Source: CAWJLE01 sp963843645 (GTDB taxonomy: Bacteria; Chloroflexota; Anaerolineae; DAOTYC01). Taken from it: DNA of 64,000 bases. Location of the stretch: positions 930,001-994,000 of the forward strand of contig CAWJLE010000003.1 of NCBI GenBank assembly GCA_963843645.1. Reading direction: 5' to 3'. The translations under genes were made by a program, and so were the position numbers. The notes under the pieces are model-generated. The model saw only the letters and a program-made list of their open reading frames with translations. It made no database searches and was not told the origin of the DNA. Of this stretch, positions 9,450-18,238 are shown one piece after another (position 1 is the stretch's first letter; each line of letters begins with the position of its first letter).

Positions 9450-10658
9450 CGCAATCGGTGCTGGTCGTTGGCATGGGCGTCGACGGGCCGGAAGTCATTG
9501 CCCCGGACGTGAGGCGGCGCATCGCGTTGGCCGATGAGCTATGGGGCGCCAAAAGGCTGCTGGAGCGCTGGCCGGACGTCCCTGCAGACAGGCACGAGCT
9601 GGGCGCCAACATCCCTGATATGATCGAGCGGCTCCGGACTCGCGGTGATCGTCGAGTCGTGGTCCTGGCGTCCGGCGATCCCGGTTTCTACGGCATCGCC
9701 GCAACCCTGTTGCGCCACTTGCCGGCCGAAGAGGTGGAGATCGTACCCGGCCTGAGCTCCCTGCCATTGGCATTTGCCCGCGCCCGCATCGCCTGGAACG
9801 ACGCGGTGCTGACCAGCGCTCACGCCCGGCCGCTGGCCGAGATCGTCGGCTGGGCCCGCCGAGCGCCGAAGATGGGTATCCTGACAGACCCGGAGCAGAC
9901 GCCGGGCCGGATCGCACGGGCGCTGCTGGACGCCGGGCTGCCCGATTGCCGCGCCGTCGTCGCCGAGAGCCTGGGAACGCCCAGCGAGCGGCTGACCGAT
10001 GCGCGGCTGTCGACTGCTGCCGGAGATGGAATTCGGCGACCTGAACGTGCTGCTTCTCGTTCAGGATCCGGGCTGGCAGCCCCGGCCCACATTCGCGCCG
10101 CGGCCGGACGAGGCCTACGCACACCGGGCCGGCCTGATCACGAAGGCGGACGTGCGCGCGTTGAGCCTGGCTCGCCTGGCGCTGCGAGAAACGGGTTGCG
10201 TGTGGGACGTCGGCGCCGGGAGCGGCGCGCTGAGCGTGGAGATGTCTGAGCTGTCGTGGCGCGGGCAGATATTTGCCGTCGAGAGCGACGCCGAGAACCT
10301 GGGCTTCATCGAAGAGAACGTTCGGCGCTTCGGTGCGCTCAACGTGGCCATCGTCGCCGGGCGAGCGCCTGCCGCGCTGGAGGCCTTGCCGGAGCCGTCG
10401 GCGGTATTCATTGGCGGCACGGGCGGCGAGATGGCTGGAATTCTGGAGCACGTCAGCCGCTCGGCAAGAGCAGGCTGCCGGGTGGTCGTGAACCTGGTAA
10501 CGCTGGAGCACGTGGCAGAGGCGCTTCGAGTCATGCGAAACTTGCACTGGTCGCCGGCGGTGACGCAGGTCAGTCTGGCCGACGGCAAAGCAATCGCGGG
10601 GATGACTCGGCTCGCTCCATTGAACCCGGTCTTCGTCGTCACAGCGGAGGTGAAATAG
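9446..10658 (+). CDS. cobL: Precorrin-6Y methylase CbiE-CbiT fusion (CobL type), one frameshift
   Basis: Bifunctional enzyme that methylates C-5 and C-15 and decarboxylates the acetate side chain. The CbiE half starts SVLVVGMGVDGPE and holds VVLASGDPGFYGIAATLL and EIVPGLSSLPLAFARARI. The frame breaks near 10005; removing one A gives RLSLLPEMEFGDLNVLLLV. The CbiT half then reads DEAYAHRAGLITKADVRAL and the SAM-binding VWDVGAGSGALSVEMS, with FIGGTGGEMAGIL near the end. The fusion of about 403 residues is the common CobL arrangement. It overlaps cbiD by ATGA and precedes cbiL by one base. Confidence 0.92.
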
Positions 10659-10659
10659 A

Positions 10660-11376
10660 CTGGAAGGCACCCTTTTCGGCGTCGGTGTTGGACCCGGAGA
10701 CCCTGAACTCCTGACACTCAAGGCGGCACGTGTGATTCGTGAGGCGCCGGTGATCGCCGTGCCCGTGACGCACGCCGACGGGGAGAGCTACGCGCTCGAC
10801 ATCGTCGCCGGCCTGTTGCAGCCCAATCAGGAGGTCCTGAAGCTGCATTTTCCGATGTGCCGCGACCTCGAAGCCCGCAGCCGCCATCGGCTGGCGGCCG
10901 CACAGAGCGTCCAGGCCGCACTGGCAGGGGGCCGGTCCGTGGCGTTCCTCACCGAGGGCGATCCGTTGTTGCATAGCACGTTCATCTACGTCTTGCAGCA
11001 CCTCCCAGCAGGCTGCGCGCTGGAGATCGTTCCGGGCGTTAGCTCGATCATGGCCGCGGCCGCTCAGGCTCAGTTTCCCCTGGCGAACGGCGATCAGCGG
11101 CTGGCAATCGTGCCGGTTGCCGCGACAGATTTGCGCGATCTGCGCGGGATTCTCAGCACGTTCGACACGGTCGTGTTGCTCAAGTTCCACCGTGCACTGG
11201 AATCATTGCTTGACATGCTCGACGATATGGGGTTGACCGAGGAGACGATCCTCGTGGAACGGGCGTCTCACGTCTGCGGGCGAGTCGTACGCGACGTGCA
11301 AACACTGCGTGCGTCACCGGTACACTACCTGTCGGTGCTGATCGTACGCGCTGGGCACTCGCCGGGCGGCACATGA
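10660..11376 (+). CDS. cbiL: Cobalt-precorrin-2 C20-methyltransferase, apparent CTG start
   Basis: Methylates C-20 of cobalt-precorrin-2. The N-terminal motif GTLFGVGVGPGDPELLTLKA lies upstream of the first conventional start codon (GTG 10732), so the gene must start earlier. In that frame a stop sits at 10651-10653 and the only plausible start is CTG at 10660, seven bases after a perfect GGAGGTG (10646-10652). That gives 238 residues, with FLTEGDPLLHSTFIYVLQHL and EIVPGVSSIMAAAAQAQ as expected. Either CTG is used or it is an ATG misread. It is the last gene before riboswitch 2. Confidence 0.93.
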   Translation: MEGTLFGVGVGPGDPELLTLKAARVIREAPVIAVPVTHADGESYALDIVAGLLQPNQEVLKLHFPMCRDLEARSRHRLAAAQSVQAALAGGRSVAFLTEGDPLLHSTFIYVLQHLPAGCALEIVPGVSSIMAAAAQAQFPLANGDQRLAIVPVAATDLRDLRGILSTFDTVVLLKFHRALESLLDMLDDMGLTEETILVERASHVCGRVVRDVQTLRASPVHYLSVLIVRAGHSPGGT

Positions 11377-11382
11377 TACGAT

Positions 11383-11410
11383 TTGCGTCCTGCCTGGGCA
11401 GGTGTATAAT
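11383..11410 (+). promoter_or_regulatory. Promoter of the second cobalamin block
   Basis: TTGCGT (11383-11388), a 16-base spacer and TATAAT (11405-11410) lie just upstream of riboswitch 2, in the same geometry as at riboswitch 1. Confidence 0.7.
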
Positions 11411-11427
11411 CGCTAACAATCGAATAG

Positions 11428-11580
11428 TTTGGTAGGGGTAGCATGAGCCTGGACTCATGCTTAAAGGCGAAGCCGGTGCAAGTCCGGCACTGTCCCGCAA
11501 CTGTGACTTGACCACCAGGTGGTCAGGAAGTCAGGTCGCCCGCCTCTGCCAGCTCAAAAAACCTCGCGGAAGGGGGGAGA
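11428..11580 (+). promoter_or_regulatory. Cobalamin (AdoCbl) riboswitch 2
   Basis: Conserved core: GCTTAAAGGCGAAGCCGG, GTGCAAGTCCGGCACTGTCC, CGCAACTGTGACTTG and the B12-box-like AGTCAGGTCGCCCGCCTCTG near 11529-11548, then CCTCGCGGAAGGG as in riboswitch 1. It precedes the cobalt transporter operon cbiMNQO. The 175 bases from its terminator to cbiM hold no gene that I can support. Confidence 0.93.
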
Positions 11581-11633
11581 GCATGATTGGATGTTCCAGT
11601 CGTTGTATGACGGACAGGCTTGTCATGTGTGGT

Positions 11634-11667
11634 GTCCGACCTTGCAGAGCAGGGTCGGACGTTTTTG
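11634..11667 (+). terminator. Terminator of riboswitch 2
   Basis: A perfect 8-bp stem GTCCGACC/GGTCGGAC (11634-11641 and 11653-11660) with an 11-base loop is followed by GTTTTT. It is the likely expression platform of riboswitch 2. Confidence 0.8.
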
Positions 11668-11841
11668 TCTCATTCGGACTGACCGGCCGGCCGCCGCCAC
11701 AGGGGCTCACGCTGCGTGCGTGGCTGAACGCCATCACTTTGAGCCCGGCCTGTACCGTCACCGTAGCACTAAAGACGAAATGACGTCCAATATTCGATTT
11801 CGGCAACCTCGCGTTGCCGTTGCATGAGGAGGGACGAAGGA

Positions 11842-12627
11842 ATGTCTCACATTCGATCCAGGCGACTCGTCTGGTTGTTGATCGCGAGTCTGCTGTTGGG
11901 CATCCAGGTAACGTACGCGAAAGTCGCCTCACCGGCCGGTGTGAATGCTCCTCTCACTCCGGGAATGCACATCATGGAAGGTTACTTGCCGCCGATGTGG
12001 GCAGCCTTCTGGTTCGTGGTCGCACTGCCTTTCTGGGTGTTGGGCTTCAGGCGCCTCCGCCAGTTCAGCGCCAAGACGGAGGGGCAGGACTATCGCCTGC
12101 TTCTGGGACTGAGCGGGGCCTTCACCTTCGTGCTGAGCGCTCTGAAGATACCGAGCGTGACGGGCTCCTGCAGCCACCCCACCGGCACGGGCCTGGGAGC
12201 GATCCTCTTCGGCCCGACGGTGATGAGCGTCTTGGGCAGCGTCGTCCTGCTATTCCAGGCGCTTCTTCTGGCTCACGGTGGCCTGACCACGCTGGGAGCC
12301 AACACCGTCAGCATGGCCGTGGTCGGGCCGCTGGTCGCCTATGGAATCTGGCGTGGAACGCGCAGCTGGCTGCCCGTGGGAGTGACCGTGTTCCTGGCGG
12401 CGGCTTTCGCGGACTGGGCCACTTACGTCACCACTTCGGTCCAGCTAGCGGTGGCTTACCCCGATCCGTTGGGCGGTGTGCTGGCCTCCTTTCTGAAATT
12501 CGGAGCAATCTTCGCGATCACCCAGATCCCGCTGGCGATCAGCGAAGGCATCCTGACCGCCGTCTTGTTTGAAGCTCTCCGCAACAATGCCCCGGCGGAG
12601 ATCCAGGCGTTGGGCGTGGGGGCTTGA
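11842..12627 (+). CDS. cbiM: Cobalt ECF transporter core membrane protein CbiM
   Basis: Substrate-specific membrane component of the cobalt uptake system. It has an N-terminal hydrophobic signal segment, then the family hallmark HIMEGYLPPMWAAFWF whose His residues bind metal, and several membrane helices including FTFVLSALKIPSVTGSCSHP and a second His-rich loop. The 261-residue start at 11842 is chosen because GAGGAGG lies about ten bases upstream; the in-frame ATG at 11824 precedes that site. It is the first gene after riboswitch 2, which fits control by cobalamin. Confidence 0.95.
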   Translation: MSHIRSRRLVWLLIASLLLGIQVTYAKVASPAGVNAPLTPGMHIMEGYLPPMWAAFWFVVALPFWVLGFRRLRQFSAKTEGQDYRLLLGLSGAFTFVLSALKIPSVTGSCSHPTGTGLGAILFGPTVMSVLGSVVLLFQALLLAHGGLTTLGANTVSMAVVGPLVAYGIWRGTRSWLPVGVTVFLAAAFADWATYVTTSVQLAVAYPDPLGGVLASFLKFGAIFAITQIPLAISEGILTAVLFEALRNNAPAEIQALGVGA

Positions 12628-12628
12628 G

Positions 12629-12943
12629 ATGCAAACACCCACTGTTTCTGAAACGAAGCACAAGAAGAGCAATGGCCTCATCTGGCTCGCGCTGGCTGCG
12701 GTCGTCCTGCTGGCGGTAGTGCCCCTGTTCCTGCATCCGAACGCCGAGTTCGGCGGGGCGGACGATGCGGCTTCCGGCATCATCGAACAAGTGCGGCCGG
12801 GCACCCAACCATGGTTCCATCCACTCTGGACCCCGCCCAGCGGTGAGATCGAGAGTCTGCTGTTTGCGCTGCAGGCCGCGCTGGGGGCCGGTGTCATCGG
12901 TTACGTGATCGGCTACAAGCGAGGCGAGCGCAGGTCCCGTTAG
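12629..12943 (+). CDS. cbiN: Cobalt transport protein CbiN
   Basis: Small auxiliary membrane component that helps CbiM load cobalt. The 104 residues contain two membrane helices (LIWLALAAVVLLAVVPLF and the C-terminal LLFALQAALGAGVIGYVIGY) around an outside loop with AEFGGADDAASG, as in the family. The start ATG at 12629 lies one base after the cbiM stop; the longer frame upstream only reads through cbiM. The C terminus is basic (KRGERRSR). Confidence 0.92.
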   Translation: MQTPTVSETKHKKSNGLIWLALAAVVLLAVVPLFLHPNAEFGGADDAASGIIEQVRPGTQPWFHPLWTPPSGEIESLLFALQAALGAGVIGYVIGYKRGERRSR

Positions 12944-13054
12944 GCTGCATTTGCCGTGCTGAGCTGCCGGCGCTGAGAGGGCGCGGAGCATATGGCTCAC
13001 TGCAAGCATGCCTCTGCGTCCTCTTCGCCGGCAGGTTTCGTAAGAAAGACAGTG

Positions 13055-13828
13055 ATGCATTTACTCGATCGGTACGCCTACTCGAATCGAATCCGGAGCG
13101 TCGACCCTATCTACAAGACGGGTTTCGCCGTGACCGTGCTGTTGCTCTGCCTCGTTCTGAACAAGCCCTGGGTCGGGTTGGCGACGGTCGCGTGGATTTG
13201 GATGCTGGCCGTCTACCTGGCAGGACTGCCGGCGGCCACATTTGGGCGAGTGTTGTTTGCGGAGATGCTCTTTGTGTTACTGGCGACGGCAGGGGTGGCG
13301 ATCAGTATCAGCGCGAAAGCCCCTTCGCCGGTCGCCGGCTGGGGTTTGCGGATCGGATCGCTCTGGTTCTCCACGAACTCCGACGCCCTGAGCCTGGCTT
13401 TCCGCCTTGTGACCCGCACCCTGGGGTGCACGGCCGCGATGAACTTCCTGGCAATGACCACGCCTTTGGTCGATCTGGTCGATTTGCTGCGTCGTTTGCA
13501 CGTTCCGCCCGTGCTGATCGACCTGATGACTGTCATGTATCGGTTCATCTTCGTCTTGTTGGATAGCTTTCAGGAGATGTATGTGGCCCAAGAAAGCCGA
13601 CTGGGTTACAGCTCTTTGTACCGCGGCATCGTCAGCGCCGGGCAACTCGGCAGCAGGCTCTTCATCGATGCATTCCAGCGAAGCCAACGCCTGCAGATTG
13701 CTCTGGAGTCGCGCGCCTATAACGGTGAACTCCGGGTTTTGCCCTCCCAGTATGAGCGGAGTGACGCGCTCCTGATCCTGAGTCTGGCCGTAGCCGCCAG
13801 CCTGCTGGTGGTTTGGAGGGCGTTGTGA
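13055..13828 (+). CDS. cbiQ: Cobalt ECF transporter T component CbiQ
   Basis: Transmembrane coupling component linking CbiM to the ATPase. The start at 13055 gives MHLLDRYAYSNRIRSVDP, the usual CbiQ N terminus; a longer start at 12992 adds an unconserved stretch. Several hydrophobic helices follow, and the cytoplasmic coupling region includes SRLGYSSLYRG and LFIDAFQRSQRLQIALESRAY, with the Ala-Arg type motifs that dock the ATPase. The stop overlaps the cbiO GTG start (GTGA at 13825). Confidence 0.93.
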   Translation: MHLLDRYAYSNRIRSVDPIYKTGFAVTVLLLCLVLNKPWVGLATVAWIWMLAVYLAGLPAATFGRVLFAEMLFVLLATAGVAISISAKAPSPVAGWGLRIGSLWFSTNSDALSLAFRLVTRTLGCTAAMNFLAMTTPLVDLVDLLRRLHVPPVLIDLMTVMYRFIFVLLDSFQEMYVAQESRLGYSSLYRGIVSAGQLGSRLFIDAFQRSQRLQIALESRAYNGELRVLPSQYERSDALLILSLAVAASLLVVWRAL

Positions 13829-14841
13829 GCTTCATAGTGGAATCCAACGACGTTCACTATCGCTATCCGGGCCAGGACGACCTCGCTCTGGATGGCCTGA
13901 CTCTCGCATTGCCGGCCGGTGAGAAGATCGCCGTGATCGGGCGAAATGGGTCGGGCAAGTCGACCTTTTTCCTGCACTGCAATGGGCTCTGCCGCCCTCT
14001 GTCCGGAGAAATGCGCTTCCAGGGCCGTCCCATCGCCTACGACCATCGATCCCTGGTGAAACTCAGGCGGAGTGTGGGCATCGTTTTTCAGAATCCCGAC
14101 GATCAGCTCTTCAGCGCCAGTGTGGCGCAGGACATCAGCTTCGGCCCGCTCAACCTGGGCCTGAGCGAGCCCGAGGCACGTCGTCAGGTGCAGAGCGCTG
14201 CCGAGCTATGCGAGGTCACCGACCTCCTCCACCGGCCCACGCACGCCCTGAGTGGCGGAGAGAAAGCGCGCGTCGCCCTGGCCGGCGTCCTGGCCATGAG
14301 TCCGGACGTGCTGATCATCGACGAGCTGTCAGGTCTCGACCCGTGGGTGCGCCGCCCGATCTTCGACATCTTCGAACGGCTCCACGAGCAGGGCAAGACC
14401 ATGTTGTTGGCGACTCACGACCTCAGCGTCGTCCGGCAATGGGCGACTTTTTTGGTCATCTTCGAGCGCGGCCGAGCCGTGTTTGCCGACCAGCCTGAGC
14501 GTCTGTTGAGCGACGAATCCTTGCTTCAGCAAACGGGTCTGGCCGGGGTCTGGTCCTCTCATGAGCGACTTTCGGCAGAGTCCGTCAGGAGAAACTGCAC
14601 GCATGCCGGGACGGCTGTTAATCGCAGCAACACACAGCGGGGTCGGCAAGACCACCCTCACCGCGGGGCTGATCGCGGCGTTGGTCCGTCAGGGCCTGAT
14701 CGTGCAGCCGTTCAAGACAGGCCCCGACTACATCGACGGAAGCTATCACACGCTCGCCGCTGGCCGCGCTTGCCGCAACCTGGACACGTGGATGGTCGCA
14801 CCGGATCGGGTTCGGATCCTGATGGCCCACGCCGCACGTGA
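13825..14841 (+). CDS. cbiO: Cobalt ECF transporter ATPase CbiO
   Basis: ATP-binding subunit of the cobalt importer. It shows Walker A VIGRNGSGKSTFFL, Q-loop VFQNPDDQLF, signature ALSGGEKARVALAGVLAM, Walker B VLIIDELSGLDP and the switch LLATHDLSVV. The conserved domain ends near 14550. The open frame then runs about 80 codons over the start of cbiA, where it only reads that gene out of phase, so the natural stop has probably been lost to a frameshift near 14540-14600. The true protein should be about 245-265 residues. Confidence 0.9.
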   Translation: MSFIVESNDVHYRYPGQDDLALDGLTLALPAGEKIAVIGRNGSGKSTFFLHCNGLCRPLSGEMRFQGRPIAYDHRSLVKLRRSVGIVFQNPDDQLFSASVAQDISFGPLNLGLSEPEARRQVQSAAELCEVTDLLHRPTHALSGGEKARVALAGVLAMSPDVLIIDELSGLDPWVRRPIFDIFERLHEQGKTMLLATHDLSVVRQWATFLVIFERGRAVFADQPERLLSDESLLQQTGLAGVWSSHERLSAESVRRNCTHAGTAVNRSNTQRGRQDHPHRGADRGVGPSGPDRAAVQDRPRLHRRKLSHARRWPRLPQPGHVDGRTGSGSDPDGPRRT

Positions 14842-15991
14842 CGCCGACCTGGCGGTGATTGAGGGCGTTATGGGCGTCTACGACGGCTTCGGTTACGACA
14901 CTGAGACCGGCAGCAGCGCGCACGTCGCTAAGCTGATGCAGGCGCCGGTGGTGCTCGTCATCGACGCGGCCCGAATGGCCCGCAGCGCGGCCGCGGTAGC
15001 TCTCGGTTACCGGCAGTTCGACCCTGAGCTTCCGCTGGCGGGCTTCATCGTGAATCGTGTCGGATCAGAGAGTCATGGCCGCGGTGTGGCTGCAGCTATC
15101 GAGCGGGCCACGGGCCTGCCGGTCCTGGGTTGGCTGCCGCGCAATCCTGCGCTCGAGATCCCGGAACGGCATCTGGGCCTGGTACCCACAGCCGAACCGG
15201 GCCGTTGGCGCGCGTTCATCGAAGCCGCGGCGGACGCCGTCGCCCGGCATTTGGATTTGGGTCGCCTGCTGATCATCGCGCGCGGTGCACCCCAAGTCCA
15301 GGTCTACGATCTGCCGACTCTCCTGCCAGACATCCGGCCGTCGTTGGACGAGGACGCAAGCTCTACAGTGGCGGTCGCGTCGGATGAAGCGTTCAGCTTC
15401 ACGTACCAGGACAACCTGGACCTGCTGCGGGCGGCCGGGGCCCGAATCGTGTTCTTCAGCCCGCTTCACGACGCCAGTCTGCCGGAAGACGCAGGCGCGG
15501 TGATCCTCAGCGGCGGGTTCCCGGAGTTGTATGCCGATCAACTGGCCGCCAACGATGCGATGAAAGCAGCGCTGCAGCGAGCGCATGCAAAGGGCATGCC
15601 GATATACGCCGAGTGCGGCGGCCTGATGTACCTGACGGAAAGCGTGTCCGACATGGACGGGCGCGAACACCGCATGGTGGGCCTGTTGCCGGGACGCTCG
15701 ATGATGACCCGGCGCCTGACGATGGGTTACCGTGAAGCACGCGCCGCGCAGAATTCCTGGCTCTATTCCGCTGGCGACACGGTCCGCGGCCACGAGTTTC
15801 ATTATTCCACCTGGGAGGGTCGCCCCACCGACCTGCCGGCGGCCTACACCTTGCTGCCCCGCGGCGACAGCCCGGCTCGCACCGAGGGCGCCTGCCTGGG
15901 CACTCTGTGGGCATCCTACGTGCACCTTCATTTCGGAGCCAGGCCGGAGTTGGTCGCACGATTCGTCGCTGCAGCGAGGACACGATCGTGA
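14603..15991 (+). CDS. cbiA: Cobyrinate a,c-diamide synthase
   Basis: Amidates the a and c side chains using glutamine and ATP. The N-terminal P-loop-like domain reads LLIAATHSGVGKTTLTAGL, QPFKTGPDYIDGSYH and AVIEGVMGVYDGF. The C-terminal class I glutamine amidotransferase domain has VILSGGFPELYADQLA and the nucleophile Cys in YAECGGLMYL, then GHEFHYS near the end. The start at 14603 is preferred because AGGAGAA lies eight bases upstream; ATG 14561 is in frame but less well placed. The protein has 462 residues and its stop overlaps the next GTG (GTGA, 15988). Confidence 0.94.
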   Translation: MPGRLLIAATHSGVGKTTLTAGLIAALVRQGLIVQPFKTGPDYIDGSYHTLAAGRACRNLDTWMVAPDRVRILMAHAARDADLAVIEGVMGVYDGFGYDTETGSSAHVAKLMQAPVVLVIDAARMARSAAAVALGYRQFDPELPLAGFIVNRVGSESHGRGVAAAIERATGLPVLGWLPRNPALEIPERHLGLVPTAEPGRWRAFIEAAADAVARHLDLGRLLIIARGAPQVQVYDLPTLLPDIRPSLDEDASSTVAVASDEAFSFTYQDNLDLLRAAGARIVFFSPLHDASLPEDAGAVILSGGFPELYADQLAANDAMKAALQRAHAKGMPIYAECGGLMYLTESVSDMDGREHRMVGLLPGRSMMTRRLTMGYREARAAQNSWLYSAGDTVRGHEFHYSTWEGRPTDLPAAYTLLPRGDSPARTEGACLGTLWASYVHLHFGARPELVARFVAAARTRS

Positions 15992-16953
15992 GCGCGTCTT
16001 TTCCGAAGGAGGATCTCCGGAGTCTGCGGGGCTCCCAACAGGCGGGTCCTACGCTCGACGGCCGGAGGGCTTCCGTCATCCTCCCGGCCACTTGCGGCGA
16101 ACTCGTGCAAGGGACCCTGGACGGCGTGCCGTGCCTGGTCTCTTGCCCAATCGATCTCTACGGCACAGTGGAGGTCACATTGCTCTCGCAGCCGGACTGG
16201 ACGGTTCCCGCGGACGCCCCAAAGGCAGCCGCCGCGCTCCACGCCGGCCTGGAACACCTAAATCACGAGGACGGTGAGAGGCTGGGCGGGCGGCTGCAAC
16301 TGACGAACGATCTGCCTCGCAGCCGAGGCTATGCCTCAAGCACGGTTGACGTCGCCGGTGCGCTGTATGCGCTGGGCCACGCAGTCGACCGTCCGCTGTC
16401 AGCTCGGGAGGTGGCCCACCTGGCCGTGGCCGTAGAGCCGAGCGACAGCACCATGTTTCCCGGCCTGGCCCTGCTCGATCACCGGGGCGGCACCTTCCAC
16501 CGCGACCTGGGGCCGGCGCCGGCGCTGTCGGTGATCGTCCTGGACCCGGGCGGAGCCGTGGACACGCTGGGCTTCAATCGGCGCGACCACTACGTCGAAA
16601 CGCTGCAACGGCTCGCACCCGAGCATCGGGAAGCGTTCGACTTGCTGGCCCAGGCGCTGCAGCGCCGGGACTGGCACGCTCTCGGCGAGGCCGCCACCCT
16701 GAGCGCGCGTGTCCATCAAGTGATCCTGGAAAATCCGTGGCTGGACCAGGCGCTGAAACTCGCCCGAACGATAGGGGCGCTGGGCATTTGCCGGGCGCAC
16801 AGCGGCACCCTGTTGGGGCTGCTGCTGGATCCGGCGAGCGCCGACGTCGAGGCCGCCACACGCTTCGTGCGCCGTCAGTTCGACGTGGGGCTCAATCCCC
16901 GGGCGGTTGCCGCGCACCGCATGGTCGACGGCGGGCCGGCCAATCTACTCTAA
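15988..16953 (+). CDS. pduX: GHMP kinase, L-threonine kinase (PduX-like)
   Basis: Probably phosphorylates L-threonine to supply the aminopropanol-phosphate arm of cobalamin, upstream of CobD. The 321-residue protein has the characteristic N-terminal VILPATCGELVQGTLDG, the GHMP ATP-binding stretch LPRSRGYASSTVDVAGAL, and a C-terminal AHSGTLLGLLLD motif. The GTG start overlaps the cbiA stop. The neighbours cobT, cbiB and cobD all act on the nucleotide loop, which supports the assignment. Confidence 0.88.
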   Translation: MSASFPKEDLRSLRGSQQAGPTLDGRRASVILPATCGELVQGTLDGVPCLVSCPIDLYGTVEVTLLSQPDWTVPADAPKAAAALHAGLEHLNHEDGERLGGRLQLTNDLPRSRGYASSTVDVAGALYALGHAVDRPLSAREVAHLAVAVEPSDSTMFPGLALLDHRGGTFHRDLGPAPALSVIVLDPGGAVDTLGFNRRDHYVETLQRLAPEHREAFDLLAQALQRRDWHALGEAATLSARVHQVILENPWLDQALKLARTIGALGICRAHSGTLLGLLLDPASADVEAATRFVRRQFDVGLNPRAVAAHRMVDGGPANLL

Positions 16954-16973
16954 TTCTTTGGATCGGAGGTCTT

Positions 16974-18026
16974 ATGTCCATCGAAAGTCTGATCGCCCAG
17001 ATCGCGGAACCGGACAGCGCCGCAATGGAGGCGGCCCGAGCACGCCAGAACAACCTGACGAAACCGCTTGGGAGCCTGGGACGCCTGGAAGCGTTGTCGA
17101 TCCAGCTGGCTGGGATCGCCGGCAAGCCGCAGCCCGCCATCCACGACAAGGTCATCGTGGTCATGGCCGGTGACCACGGCATCGTCGCGGAGGGCGTCAG
17201 CGCCTACCCTCAAGAAGTGACTCTGCAGATGGTCTACAACTTTCTACGCGGCGGCGCGGCGATCAACGTCCTATCGCGTCACGTCGGCGCTCGCGTCGTC
17301 GTGGTCGACATGGGCGTGGCCGTCGATCTGGAGCCCCATCCGGGCCTGCTGATCAAGAAAGTAGCCCACGGCACGGCCAACGCAGCACGCGGCCCCGCAA
17401 TGACCCGGGCTCAAGCGGAGCAGGCAATCATGGCTGGCGTCGAAGTGGTCGAAGCAGAGCTGCAGAACGGGCTGGACATCGTCGGAACCGGCGAAATGGG
17501 CATCGGCAACACGACGCCATCCGCGGCGATCGCCGTGGCCCTCACCGGGCGATCGCCGCAGGAGATCGTCGGGCGAGGCACCGGCATCGACGATCAGGGC
17601 GTGGTCCGCAAGATCCAGGCGGTGGAGCGTGCCCTCGCGGTCAATCGCCCCGACTCCAATGACGCGCTCGACGTGCTCGCGAAAGTGGGCGGCTTTGAAA
17701 TTGCAGGCCTGGCAGGCGTAATCCTGGCCGCCGCCGCCCATCGCCGGCCGGTCATGGTGGATGGCTTCATTTCGACCGCCGCGGCTATGGTCGCGGTCGG
17801 CCTCTCGCCGAAAGTGCGCCCCTACCTCGTCGCAGCGCACCGTTCGATGGAGCGCGGTCACGCCATCATGCTCGAGTGGCTCGGTGTGCAGCCCTTGTTG
17901 GAGCTGGACATGCGCCTGGGCGAGGGGACCGGCGCAGCGATCGGCATCTCTCTCGCCGAAGCGGCGTGCAAGGTCCTCAGTGAGATGGCCACGTTCGACG
18001 AGGCCGGGGTGTCCGAGGCAGACTGA
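16974..18026 (+). CDS. cobT: Nicotinate-nucleotide:dimethylbenzimidazole phosphoribosyltransferase
   Basis: Activates the lower-ligand base to its alpha-riboside phosphate. The 350-residue protein starts behind a strong CGGAGGT and shows NNLTKPLGSLGRLEALSIQL, VVMAGDHGIVAEGVSAYPQE, the phosphate-site GTGEMGIGNTTPSAAIA, VGRGTGIDD and the C-terminal catalytic-Glu block MRLGEGTGAAIGISL. Length and motif order are normal and the frame is intact. It starts 20 bases after the kinase gene. Confidence 0.96.
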   Translation: MSIESLIAQIAEPDSAAMEAARARQNNLTKPLGSLGRLEALSIQLAGIAGKPQPAIHDKVIVVMAGDHGIVAEGVSAYPQEVTLQMVYNFLRGGAAINVLSRHVGARVVVVDMGVAVDLEPHPGLLIKKVAHGTANAARGPAMTRAQAEQAIMAGVEVVEAELQNGLDIVGTGEMGIGNTTPSAAIAVALTGRSPQEIVGRGTGIDDQGVVRKIQAVERALAVNRPDSNDALDVLAKVGGFEIAGLAGVILAAAAHRRPVMVDGFISTAAAMVAVGLSPKVRPYLVAAHRSMERGHAIMLEWLGVQPLLELDMRLGEGTGAAIGISLAEAACKVLSEMATFDEAGVSEAD

Positions 18027-18043
18027 CCTCTGCTGGGGCGCAC

Positions 18044-18125
18044 CCTCACCCCAGCCCTATCCCTTCGGAGAAGGACGGGAGGCGTTCTGTTCCGTTTTCC
18101 AGGAAGGGGCAGGGTTGGGGTGAGG
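18044..18125. repeat. Imperfect palindromic repeat between cobT and cbiB
   Basis: CCTCACCCCAGCCCT (18044-18058) pairs at 14 of 15 positions with AGGGTTGGGGTGAGG (18111-18125). No T-run follows, so it looks more like a mobile palindromic element or mRNA-processing site than a plain terminator. The rest of the 18027-18238 gap holds no recognisable gene. Confidence 0.6.
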
Positions 18126-18238
18126 ATCAGAAGTGCTTTCGGTGGCAGGGGCCCGAACCCACGTTACGTTGTGGCCGGCACCCGCGTCGAGAACGAAGCG
18201 TGGTGGCGTTCGACCGCGTTCTCGGAAGGAAAGAATAG

